In this document: one piece after another, positions 1-5,343 of the stretch
Numbering within the stretch: the stretch's first letter is position 1
How the letters are laid out: each line of letters begins with the position of its first letter
The notes under the pieces: generated by a model
Databases searched by the model: none
What the model saw: the letters and a program-made list of their open reading frames with translations, nothing else
Told to the model about the DNA's origin: nothing
Assembly: GCA_025351035.1 (NCBI GenBank)
Contig: JANXWT010000189.1
Location: 1-6,318, forward strand
DNA length: 6,318 nt
Reading direction: 5' to 3'
DNA from: Opitutia bacterium
Lineage (GTDB): Bacteria; Verrucomicrobiota; Verrucomicrobiia; Opitutales; Opitutaceae
Made by a program: the position numbers and the translations under genes

Positions 1-446
1 CACTTCAGCAGCTCGCGCGTGAACTTCGTGAACTCTTTCTGGTTGGGCTTGTGCAGGAGGATCTGGCCGGTCTGGAGAAACGCCACCAGGTTGTCGCCCA
101 CCCGGATCGGCACCGCGGAATCGCAGAGCCCGGCGAAACACTTGAGCGTTTTCGGCTCCAATTGCGCCTGCTCCTCCACTTTGCGTTGGAGTTGCAGGCA
201 GGCCGCGCAGGAGTGGTTGGTCTTCGCCATCAGCGAGCAAAACGGGTTTTCGTTCGGGTCGGTGTGGAACGGCAGGTCGAACGCCTCGACGGCGCGCAGG
301 TTGATCGGCAGCCCGGTGGTGTCGCGAAACGCCTTTTCATAATCGCGAAAAATCTTCGACTTTTTCAGTCGATCCACGAGCTCGCGGCTCTGTCGTTTCT
401 TGTCGTCGGGCGTCACCACGCCGGAAATACAGCAGCCGGCCGGCAC
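1..446 (-). CDS. PocR-domain sensory protein, probably AraC-type regulator (3' end outside window)
   Basis: The minus strand is open from base 476, just below an in-frame TGA at 479-477, to the window edge. It encodes about 148 residues matching the PocR ligand-sensing domain, which is predicted to bind small hydrocarbon derivatives and is commonly fused to AraC helix-turn-helix or histidine kinase domains. Visible hallmarks are DYEKAF (residues 35-40), EAFDLPFHTDPNENPFC (54-70), the CAAC pair (C80, C83), LKCFAGLCD (101-109) and the FLQTGQILLHKP strand (123-134). The five cysteines C70, C80, C83, C103 and C108 could bind a metal or cofactor. The effector domain lies beyond the window, so an AraC-type output is inferred from the family. 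No in-frame ATG is available near the 5' end. GTG codons at 467, 458, 446, 419 and 416 are candidates; 446 was chosen because an AAAGG lies about 11 bases upstream. The start is uncertain, but the reading frame is secure. The gene is divergent from the acetyltransferase gene. Confidence 0.85.
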   Translation of the reverse strand, partial: MPAGCCISGVVTPDDKKRQSRELVDRLKKSKIFRDYEKAFRDTTGLPINLRAVEAFDLPFHTDPNENPFCSLMAKTNHSCAACLQLQRKVEEQAQLEPKTLKCFAGLCDSAVPIRVGDNLVAFLQTGQILLHKPNQKEFTKFTRELLK

Positions 447-515
447 TGGCGCAAACACCTTTCGCACCGCCGCAGTTCATTTAACCGCCTTAATAGCCCA
501 CAGAAATCTTTTGCG

Positions 516-530
516 GCGAACTCCGTTCGC
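516..530. repeat. Perfect inverted repeat in divergent region; candidate operator
   Basis: GCGAAC (516-521) and GTTCGC (525-530) form a perfect inverted repeat around the 3-base centre TCC. It lies in the ~111-bp region between the divergent PocR-domain gene and the acetyltransferase gene. A weak plus-strand promoter-like pair, TTGCGG (511-516) and TAGGAG (534-539), brackets it with a 17-base spacer, so a protein bound here could occlude the promoter. A local regulator such as the PocR-domain protein is an obvious candidate, but this is inference. A 6-bp-arm palindrome can also arise by chance in GC-rich DNA. Confidence 0.35.
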
Positions 531-557
531 GGATAGGAGTCGAAGAGCCTCGAAACC

Positions 558-1382
558 ATGCCGTTGCCCTTGCCCACCGCCAGCATTCCTGCCCGCACCC
601 TCATCCTGCGCGATGGGCGGAGCTACCGGCTGCGGCCACTGTCTGGAGCGGACGCCGGACTGGTCGTCGAATTCTTCCGCACCTTATCGCCCGAAACCAT
701 CCGTTCCCGCTACGGCTACCTTATCCGCAACATGACCCCCGAACGCGCGCACGAACTTGTCGCCGTCGCTCCCGAGCATGAGCTGCCGCTGGGCATCCTT
801 GAACGCGATGCGGCCGGCCGCGAAACCCTCTGCGCGATGGGCCGACTGGTGATCGCGCCCGACGGCCGGGCCGCCGAATGCGCTTTCCTCGTGCACGATC
901 ACAAGCGCCGGCTGGGCATGGCCTCGCGCCTGCTCCACTACCTGCGGCTGGCCGGCCGGCGGCGGGGATTCCCGCGGCTCTTTGCCCAGGTGCGCCGCGA
1001 CAACCGGGCCATGCTCCAGGTCTTCCGCGCGGCCGGCGCGCAACTGCATTTCTCCCACGACCTCGACGTCGTGGAGATCGACATCCCCGTCCGGAAGACG
1101 AAGTTTCTGTTCGACAAACCCCCGGCGGCTACTTCTTTTCCTCACATGGCCACGCCTGAGAAAAAACCATTTTCCTTCGCGAAACTCGCCGCCGACCTGG
1201 TGGTCACCGCGATCGCGTTTGTGATTTTCTACCAGCTCGTGAATTCGCATGTGCCGTCCAGTGACCCGAAGACGGTGATGTTCTTCGGCGCCTCCGCGGC
1301 CGCGTGCATGACGGGCGTGTTCTGGATCGCGATGCAGATGCTGAAGACCGTCTATCGCTTCCAGCGCGATTCCGGCAAGTAA
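558..1382 (+). CDS. GNAT-family N-acetyltransferase with C-terminal two-helix membrane module
   Basis: The 274-residue product joins two parts. Residues ~10-180 are a GNAT fold that transfers an acetyl group from acetyl-CoA to an amine. They include RDGRSYRLRPL (18-28), EFFRTLSPET (38-47) resembling Pat-type protein acetyltransferases, the AECAFLVHD strand (106-114), the pyrophosphate-binding motif RRLGMASRLL (117-126), and the RRDNRAMLQVFRAAGA helix (146-161). The substrate cannot be told. From Met197 the sequence becomes a 78-residue module with a basic N-terminus and two predicted membrane helices (about residues 210-228 and 239-262), ending YRFQRDSGK. This half looks like a small stand-alone membrane protein, so the ORF may be a true fusion or two genes joined by a lost stop or sequence error. 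The ATG at 558 has no close Shine-Dalgarno; an AGGAG at 535-539 is 18 bases upstream, which is too far. The regulator gene follows 31 bp downstream and may be cotranscribed. Confidence 0.85.
   Translation: MPLPLPTASIPARTLILRDGRSYRLRPLSGADAGLVVEFFRTLSPETIRSRYGYLIRNMTPERAHELVAVAPEHELPLGILERDAAGRETLCAMGRLVIAPDGRAAECAFLVHDHKRRLGMASRLLHYLRLAGRRRGFPRLFAQVRRDNRAMLQVFRAAGAQLHFSHDLDVVEIDIPVRKTKFLFDKPPAATSFPHMATPEKKPFSFAKLAADLVVTAIAFVIFYQLVNSHVPSSDPKTVMFFGASAAACMTGVFWIAMQMLKTVYRFQRDSGK
1146..1382 (+). other. Two-helix membrane module, possibly translated separately from ATG 1146
   Basis: This is the C-terminal part of the preceding ORF in the same frame, listed separately because it may be its own gene. 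From ATG 1146 it would encode 78 residues: a polar MATPEKKPFSF start, helix 1 at about 14-32 (LAADLVVTAIAFVIFYQLV), a short linker with HVPSSDPK, helix 2 at about 43-66 containing GASAAACMTGVFW, and a basic tail. It begins like an independent small inner-membrane protein of unknown function. No Shine-Dalgarno precedes the ATG, but most genes in this window also lack one. In the +2 frame the acetyltransferase would meet a TGA at 1157-1159, giving a 14-bp overlap of the kind common in operons. Confidence 0.35.
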
Positions 1383-1413
1383 CCCGCCACCCGGCGGCCA
1401 ACCCTCCCGCTCT

Positions 1414-1860
1414 GTGGCCGCCTCCGCAGCATCTGCCCGCCCCCGCACGACCGTCGCGGCCGAGGATTATCTTGAGAAAATCGAACAGCTCATCTCGCGC
1501 AAAGGCTACGCTCGCGTCGTCGACATCGCGACCGAGTTGAAAATTTCTCAGGCCAGCGTCACCGCCATGGTGCAGCGCCTCGACGGCGAGGGCTTCGTCA
1601 AATACGAGAAATACCGCGGCATGGTGCTGACCAGCTCGGGCCTCGAAGTCGCCCGCAAGATCGCGCACCGACACGCGCTGCTCACGGATTTTCTGCGCGC
1701 CATCGGCGTCACCGACGAGAAAGTGATCTACGACGACGTCGAGGGCATGGAGCACCACATCAGCCCAGAGAGCTTCAAGGCCATCGAGGCACTGACCCGC
1801 TACCTCGAAAAGACCCCCTCCGTCGTCTCGAAAGCCGCCGCCGCCAAAGCGGCGAAGTGA
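1414..1860 (+). CDS. mntR: MntR-type manganese-responsive regulator (DtxR family)
   Basis: This 148-residue protein closely resembles Bacillus subtilis MntR, a DNA-binding repressor activated by Mn(II) that controls manganese uptake or efflux. The N-terminal winged helix-turn-helix spans about residues 15-75, with KGYARVVDIA (30-39), SQASVTAMVQRLDGEGFV (45-62) and YEKYRGMVLTSSG (64-76). A helical metal-binding and dimerisation domain follows (about 78-137). By remembered alignment, all six MntR metal ligands are kept: D18, E21, H87, E110, E113 and H114. Aspartate rather than methionine at D18 favours manganese over iron-type DtxR/IdeR. There is no SH3-like third domain, as in MntR. The tail from about residue 138 is Ala/Lys-rich. 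The only good in-frame start is GTG 1414, since no ATG precedes the conserved region. No manganese transporter gene is in the window, so the target is unknown. The stop lies 10 bp from the stop of the converging receptor gene. Confidence 0.92.
   Translation: MAASAASARPRTTVAAEDYLEKIEQLISRKGYARVVDIATELKISQASVTAMVQRLDGEGFVKYEKYRGMVLTSSGLEVARKIAHRHALLTDFLRAIGVTDEKVIYDDVEGMEHHISPESFKAIEALTRYLEKTPSVVSKAAAAKAAK
1839..1854. repeat. GC-rich hairpin at 3' end of the MntR-type gene
   Basis: CGCCGC (1839-1844) pairs perfectly with GCGGCG (1849-1854) around a CAAA loop. It sits within the last codons of the regulator gene, just before the 10-bp gap between convergent genes. A hairpin here could help end transcription on either strand, but neither side has a T-run, and the codons simply encode Ala/Lys repeats. 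Treat it as a weak candidate only. Confidence 0.2.
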
Positions 1861-1870
1861 CGCGACGCGC

Positions 1871-4333
1871 TCAGAGCGAGTTGTCGAACTTCAGCAGGTC
1901 GTCCTTCGACTTCTTCGAGGGCTGGCCGAAATTGTAGACGAACCCGAGATAGACGATGCGCGAGCTGCGCCGCCGCGTGATTTCCTCCCGCAGCGCCAGG
2001 GTGTCGAACACACTGGCTTCTCTCAACGAGTTGAAAATATCCGACACCGTGAGCACGAGCGCGGCTTTCTTTTGCCAAAGGTCGTGCCGCAGGCCGGCGT
2101 TGGCGACGAACGACGGCCGGCGTTCACCCTGCGGGGTCAGCCGCGCCGAGACGTAGTTTGCGTTGAGCTGCAGCAGTGTGTCGTGCGGCAAATGCAGCGT
2201 CGCACCGACCTTGGCCAGCCACGAGACATCGGACTTGCTGCCACTGAAGCCGAGGTTAGACGCGTCGATCGTGTTGAAGAACGTGTTCGAACTGAAGTTG
2301 AGCGTGACCAGGTGACCGAGGCCGGTGTTGGCCGTCAGCTCGAGGCCGGTGGAGCGGTTCGCCGCGAGATTTTCCCGCGTGGAGAAGAGCACGCCGTTGC
2401 CGATCGCGCGCGTGATACTCGTGAAGCCGTGGTAGAGATAGCGATGATAAACCGTCGACGTGAAGCTCGTGTCGGCGTGCCGGAAACTGTAGCCCGCCTC
2501 GACGGAGTGAATGTCCTCCGGCAACAGGTGCGGATTGCCGGCGCGCAGCGTGAACGGATCGGCGAACTCCGGGAACGGATTCAGGTCGTCGCTCTCCGGC
2601 CGGTGCACGCGGTGGCTGTAGTTCAACTGGAGTTCGTGCTCGTCGCTCAGCCGGTAAGTCAGGTGCAGGCTGGGATAGATGCGCGCGTAGTCGTTGGGCA
2701 CGGTCACGCCGGTGTTGACGAGCAGGGATTTCCCGGAGGTCAGCTCGGGCCGCACCCCGGCGAGAAAACCGAAACGGTCGAAAGTGCGCGCATAGGTCGC
2801 ATAGAACGCGTGGATCGTCTCGTCATAGATGAAGCGGTTGGACTGCGCCGCGTCGCGCACGAACACCCCGGTGGCCGGGTCGAACGACTCTGCAAAAAAA
2901 TCCGCGTCGAGCCGGTTCGTCGTGCGCGTGTAGCCCGCCTCGAATTTCGCACCGCCATCAAGCGGGCGGACGTATTCGACGATGGCCTCGCTGCCGCGCT
3001 CGTGCGGCTGGATGAGCGTGTTGTCGAACGTCGTCGCGTGCGCCGGCGTGCGGAAGATGTCCGCGAAGTGATTGTCCTCCGTCTCGTGCTTGGCCGAGGC
3101 CTTCACCTCGAAGTTCAGCTCGTGCCCTTCCTCGAACGTGTGCTGCCACGTCGCGTTGAACTCCGCCTCCTGTTCCAGCTCCGGGTCGCGCCGCGTGCGG
3201 TCGAAGTCTCCAATGACTGCACCGCTGGCATCGCGGAAAATATTATGGTCGGTCGCGAGCCGGAGAAACGTGCGGCGATTAAAGTCGCCGGTTAACCCGA
3301 ATTGGTCGTGCTCGCCGACCGACCAGTCGATGCCGGCGCGGCCGAGCCGGAAGAACGGGCGCGAGTGCTCCACCGTGCGCTTCTCGGCGCGGGTCACCAC
3401 GCCGGTGACCGGATCGACAAACGTCCGGATGTCGCTCGCGGTGCGGAGGCGATCGTCCTGCCGCACGCTGTAGCCGCCGAAAATGTTGAACGCGCCGGGG
3501 CGGTAGTTGGCGGTGAGGCCCGCGTTGTAGCGGCTGTCATTGCCCACGCTGAAATTCGTCGTGCCGGAGAAGCCGCCCACGTGCTTGCGCTTGAGCGCGA
3601 TGTTGATGATGCCCGCGGTGCCGTCGGGTTTGTATTTTGCCGAGGGATTCGTGATCACTTCGATCTTGTCGATGAGATCGGCCGGCAACTGCTGCAGCAC
3701 TTCCGCACGGCTCTTGCCCATGAGCGTCGACGTGCGGCCGTTGACGAGGATCAGCACATTGTCCGAACCGCGCAGGCTGACGTTGCCGTCGATGTCCACG
3801 CTCACCGACGGAATATTCTGCAACAGATCGCTCGCGGAGCCGGTAGTGCTCTGGATTTCCTTGCCGACGTTGTAGGTCTTGCGGTCGATCGCGTTCAACT
3901 GCGTGTCCTGCTTCGCGCGCACCTCGAATTTCTCCAGCTTCACGGCGTCGTCCGCCGCGCTGAGATTGCCCAAATCGAACTCCCGGTGTTGCGCATCGAC
4001 GGTGAAGGGCGACGTTACTTTCGCGTCCGCGCCGACTAGGCCGTAAGTCACGGCGTAACTGCCCGTCGGCACCTTTTCCAAAGTGAAACGGCCGCGGTTG
4101 TCCGTCACCGTGCTTTGCACGACGACGCCGTCGGCTCGCTTGAGCGTCACGGCGACGAATTCCAGCGACCGGTGCGAACCCCGATCGACAACGACACCGG
4201 CCACGCTACCCAACTCCACTGCGCGTTTCTCCTTCGTTGCGCCGCTGCCGTCGGCCGCAACCTCGGGCTTCGCATGGGCGAAAGCTCCGAGAAAAACAGT
4301 AGCGGCGATACCGCAAAAAAATAATTTCAACAT
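1871..4333 (-). CDS. TonB-dependent outer-membrane receptor (OMP_b-brl_3 type)
   Basis: This 820-residue protein is predicted to form a 22-strand outer-membrane barrel that imports a bound substrate using TonB/ExbBD energy. Residues 1-21 are a Sec-type signal peptide (hydrophobic, ending AHA, no twin arginine). Residues ~42-125 form a carboxypeptidase-regulatory-like beta domain (GSVAGVVVD, DNRGRFTLEKVPTGSY). VKLEKFEVR (131-139) resembles a TonB box. The plug covers ~150-250, with LLQNIPSVSVDIDGNVSLRG (170-189), ILVNGRTS (195-202) and VITNPSAKYKPDGTAGIINI (226-245). The barrel follows, with the family signatures YPSLHLTYRLS (553-563), HRPESDDLNPFPE (577-589), LRAGNPHLLPE (596-606) and VSDIFNSL (763-770). 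The last strand reads IVYLGFVYNFG (793-803), followed by a charged 17-residue tail, which I recall as common in this subfamily. It is shorter than SusC (~1000 residues) and has no SusD partner here, so the substrate is unknown. The first codons are AT-rich, and only a weak GAG precedes ATG 4333. The gene lies 18 bp downstream of tatC. Confidence 0.93.
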   Translation of the reverse strand: MLKLFFCGIAATVFLGAFAHAKPEVAADGSGATKEKRAVELGSVAGVVVDRGSHRSLEFVAVTLKRADGVVVQSTVTDNRGRFTLEKVPTGSYAVTYGLVGADAKVTSPFTVDAQHREFDLGNLSAADDAVKLEKFEVRAKQDTQLNAIDRKTYNVGKEIQSTTGSASDLLQNIPSVSVDIDGNVSLRGSDNVLILVNGRTSTLMGKSRAEVLQQLPADLIDKIEVITNPSAKYKPDGTAGIINIALKRKHVGGFSGTTNFSVGNDSRYNAGLTANYRPGAFNIFGGYSVRQDDRLRTASDIRTFVDPVTGVVTRAEKRTVEHSRPFFRLGRAGIDWSVGEHDQFGLTGDFNRRTFLRLATDHNIFRDASGAVIGDFDRTRRDPELEQEAEFNATWQHTFEEGHELNFEVKASAKHETEDNHFADIFRTPAHATTFDNTLIQPHERGSEAIVEYVRPLDGGAKFEAGYTRTTNRLDADFFAESFDPATGVFVRDAAQSNRFIYDETIHAFYATYARTFDRFGFLAGVRPELTSGKSLLVNTGVTVPNDYARIYPSLHLTYRLSDEHELQLNYSHRVHRPESDDLNPFPEFADPFTLRAGNPHLLPEDIHSVEAGYSFRHADTSFTSTVYHRYLYHGFTSITRAIGNGVLFSTRENLAANRSTGLELTANTGLGHLVTLNFSSNTFFNTIDASNLGFSGSKSDVSWLAKVGATLHLPHDTLLQLNANYVSARLTPQGERRPSFVANAGLRHDLWQKKAALVLTVSDIFNSLREASVFDTLALREEITRRRSSRIVYLGFVYNFGQPSKKSKDDLLKFDNSL

Positions 4334-4351
4334 GACGCGGTCTCAGTCGAC

Positions 4352-5158
4352 TCACACGTCCACTACGTCGGAGCTCTTGCGGCGCTTCGTCAGACGCGCG
4401 GCCACAAGGATGGCGACTTCGTAGAGCACGATCAGCGGCAGTGCGAAGAGCGACTGGTTGATCGGGTCCGGCGTCGGCGTGACGACGGCGGCGATGATAA
4501 AGATCACCACGATGGCGTGCCGGCGGTATTTGCGGAGCGTCGCCACCTGCACGATGCCCATGTAGACGAGCAGCAGGATCAGCAGCGGAAACTCGAACGC
4601 GCCGCCCATGCCGAGCACGAGCCACATCAGCAGACTGTAGTAGCGGTCGGCCGTCCACAGCACCGTGTAGCCCATCAGCTGGTTCAGCTCGAATGCCACG
4701 CGAATCGTGCTCGGCGTGAGCACGAAATACCCGAATGCCGAACCGCCAAGAAACAGCAGGAACGCCGCACTCGCCGTCGGCAGCAAGACTTTCTTTTCTT
4801 TTTGCGAGAGTGCGGGCGCGACGAACTGCCCGGCGAAATAGAGCATGAACGGCAGCGACATCACGAAGCCGCCGATGAGGCAGATGTCGATAACCACATT
4901 GAATACGCCCATCGGACTGTTCGTGACGAGGTCCGTCTTCAGTTTCGGGTAGGCGGCCTGGGCCTGTTCGAGCGGCCAGTTCAGCAGGTGAGCGGCGGCA
5001 TCCACTTGGTAGGCGATGATCGTGACGAAGACGCCGAACACCACCGCGCACTTGATGAGCGTCCAGCGCAGTTCCTCAAGATGCCCGAAGAACCCCATGG
5101 CCTTGCTGCCGGCCGGCGCACCCTTCCCGCTCTCGTCAGTTGTCGATCGTTCACTCAA
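4352..5158 (-). CDS. tatC: Sec-independent protein translocase subunit TatC
   Basis: TatC is the inner-membrane receptor for twin-arginine signal peptides and, with TatA/TatB, exports folded proteins. From TTG 5158 the protein has 268 residues, normal for the family. Visible hallmarks are HLEELR (26-31) before helix 1, the LPFMLYFAGQFVAPALSQKEKK segment (102-123) with the acidic residue E121, GGAFEFPLLILL (185-196) with E189, and RRHAIV followed by VTPTPDPINQSLFALP (226-241) and LYE (245-247). Six membrane helices are predicted at about 32-50, 88-110, 124-147, 173-198, 214-230 and 237-254. The start is uncertain. GTG 5275 would add 39 atypical residues and run across a TTGACA element. ATG 5098 would put HLEELR at residue 6, as in many TatC proteins. 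TTG 5158 keeps a polar Ser/Gly-rich lead. No tatA or tatB is in the window. The receptor gene begins 18 bp downstream, suggesting cotranscription. Confidence 0.93.
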   Translation of the reverse strand: MSERSTTDESGKGAPAGSKAMGFFGHLEELRWTLIKCAVVFGVFVTIIAYQVDAAAHLLNWPLEQAQAAYPKLKTDLVTNSPMGVFNVVIDICLIGGFVMSLPFMLYFAGQFVAPALSQKEKKVLLPTASAAFLLFLGGSAFGYFVLTPSTIRVAFELNQLMGYTVLWTADRYYSLLMWLVLGMGGAFEFPLLILLLVYMGIVQVATLRKYRRHAIVVIFIIAAVVTPTPDPINQSLFALPLIVLYEVAILVAARLTKRRKSSDVVDV

Positions 5159-5208
5159 GGGCGCACTTAGAAGCAAGAATCTCCGCCGCACGCAATTCCC
5201 GTATTCGT

Positions 5209-5257
5209 TTGCGCCCGGGACGTTGCCGGTTTGCGCAGTTTTCGCCAAGCATTGCGC
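5209..5257. repeat. Three direct TTGCGC repeats at 21-22 bp spacing
   Basis: TTGCGC occurs at 5209-5214, 5231-5236 and 5252-5257, with start-to-start distances of 22 and 21 bases, close to two helical turns each. The first two share the longer core TTTGCGC. The array lies in the tatC-ppdK divergent region, directly upstream of a TTGACA hexamer. Regular phasing places all copies on about the same DNA face, as in multi-site activator or repressor targets. The binding protein is unknown. If tatC started at GTG 5275 the repeats would instead lie in coding sequence. Confidence 0.35.
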
Positions 5258-5268
5258 GGCCTCCGCCG

Positions 5269-5297
5269 TTGACACCCCCGGCGGGCCGCGCTGCGAT
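5269..5297 (+). promoter_or_regulatory. Candidate sigma-70-type promoter for ppdK
   Basis: A perfect -35 hexamer TTGACA (5269-5274) is followed by a 17-base spacer and a weak -10 candidate TGCGAT (5292-5297), which keeps only three consensus positions. Transcription would begin near 5304, leaving a leader of about 40 bases before ATG 5344. The -35 match and spacing are good, but the -10 is poor, so the call is tentative. Confidence 0.35.
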
Positions 5298-5343
5298 GTC
5301 GCCTTCGTATCGCAAATTTTTCCAACTGAAACCTCCCTCGATC

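Noticed and set aside
684..1448. Minus-strand open frame (254 codons) opposite the acetyltransferase
   Set aside because: It covers the GNAT motifs in antisense, extends into mntR, and resembles no known protein.
2072..3295. Long plus-strand open frame (407 codons) opposite the receptor gene
   Set aside because: It is antisense to a secure TonB-dependent receptor. Its translation is rich in Arg, Val and Glu with no recognisable domain, as expected for a shadow frame in GC-rich DNA.
3302..4039. Plus-strand open frame (245 codons) opposite the receptor N-terminal half
   Set aside because: It overlaps the clear plug and regulatory-like domains on the other strand. Its composition is low-complexity Ala/Arg/Val with no family signature.
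4271..4333. Receptor as a possible Tat substrate because it follows tatC
   Set aside because: Its signal peptide has a single Lys and no twin-arginine motif, so Sec export is the better reading.
5159..5275. RRRFLLL in the extended tatC N-terminus as a twin-arginine-like signal
   Set aside because: It exists only if translation starts at GTG 5275, lacks the S/T-R-R-x-F-L-K context, and overlaps promoter-like sequence. TatC is not itself known to carry such a signal.
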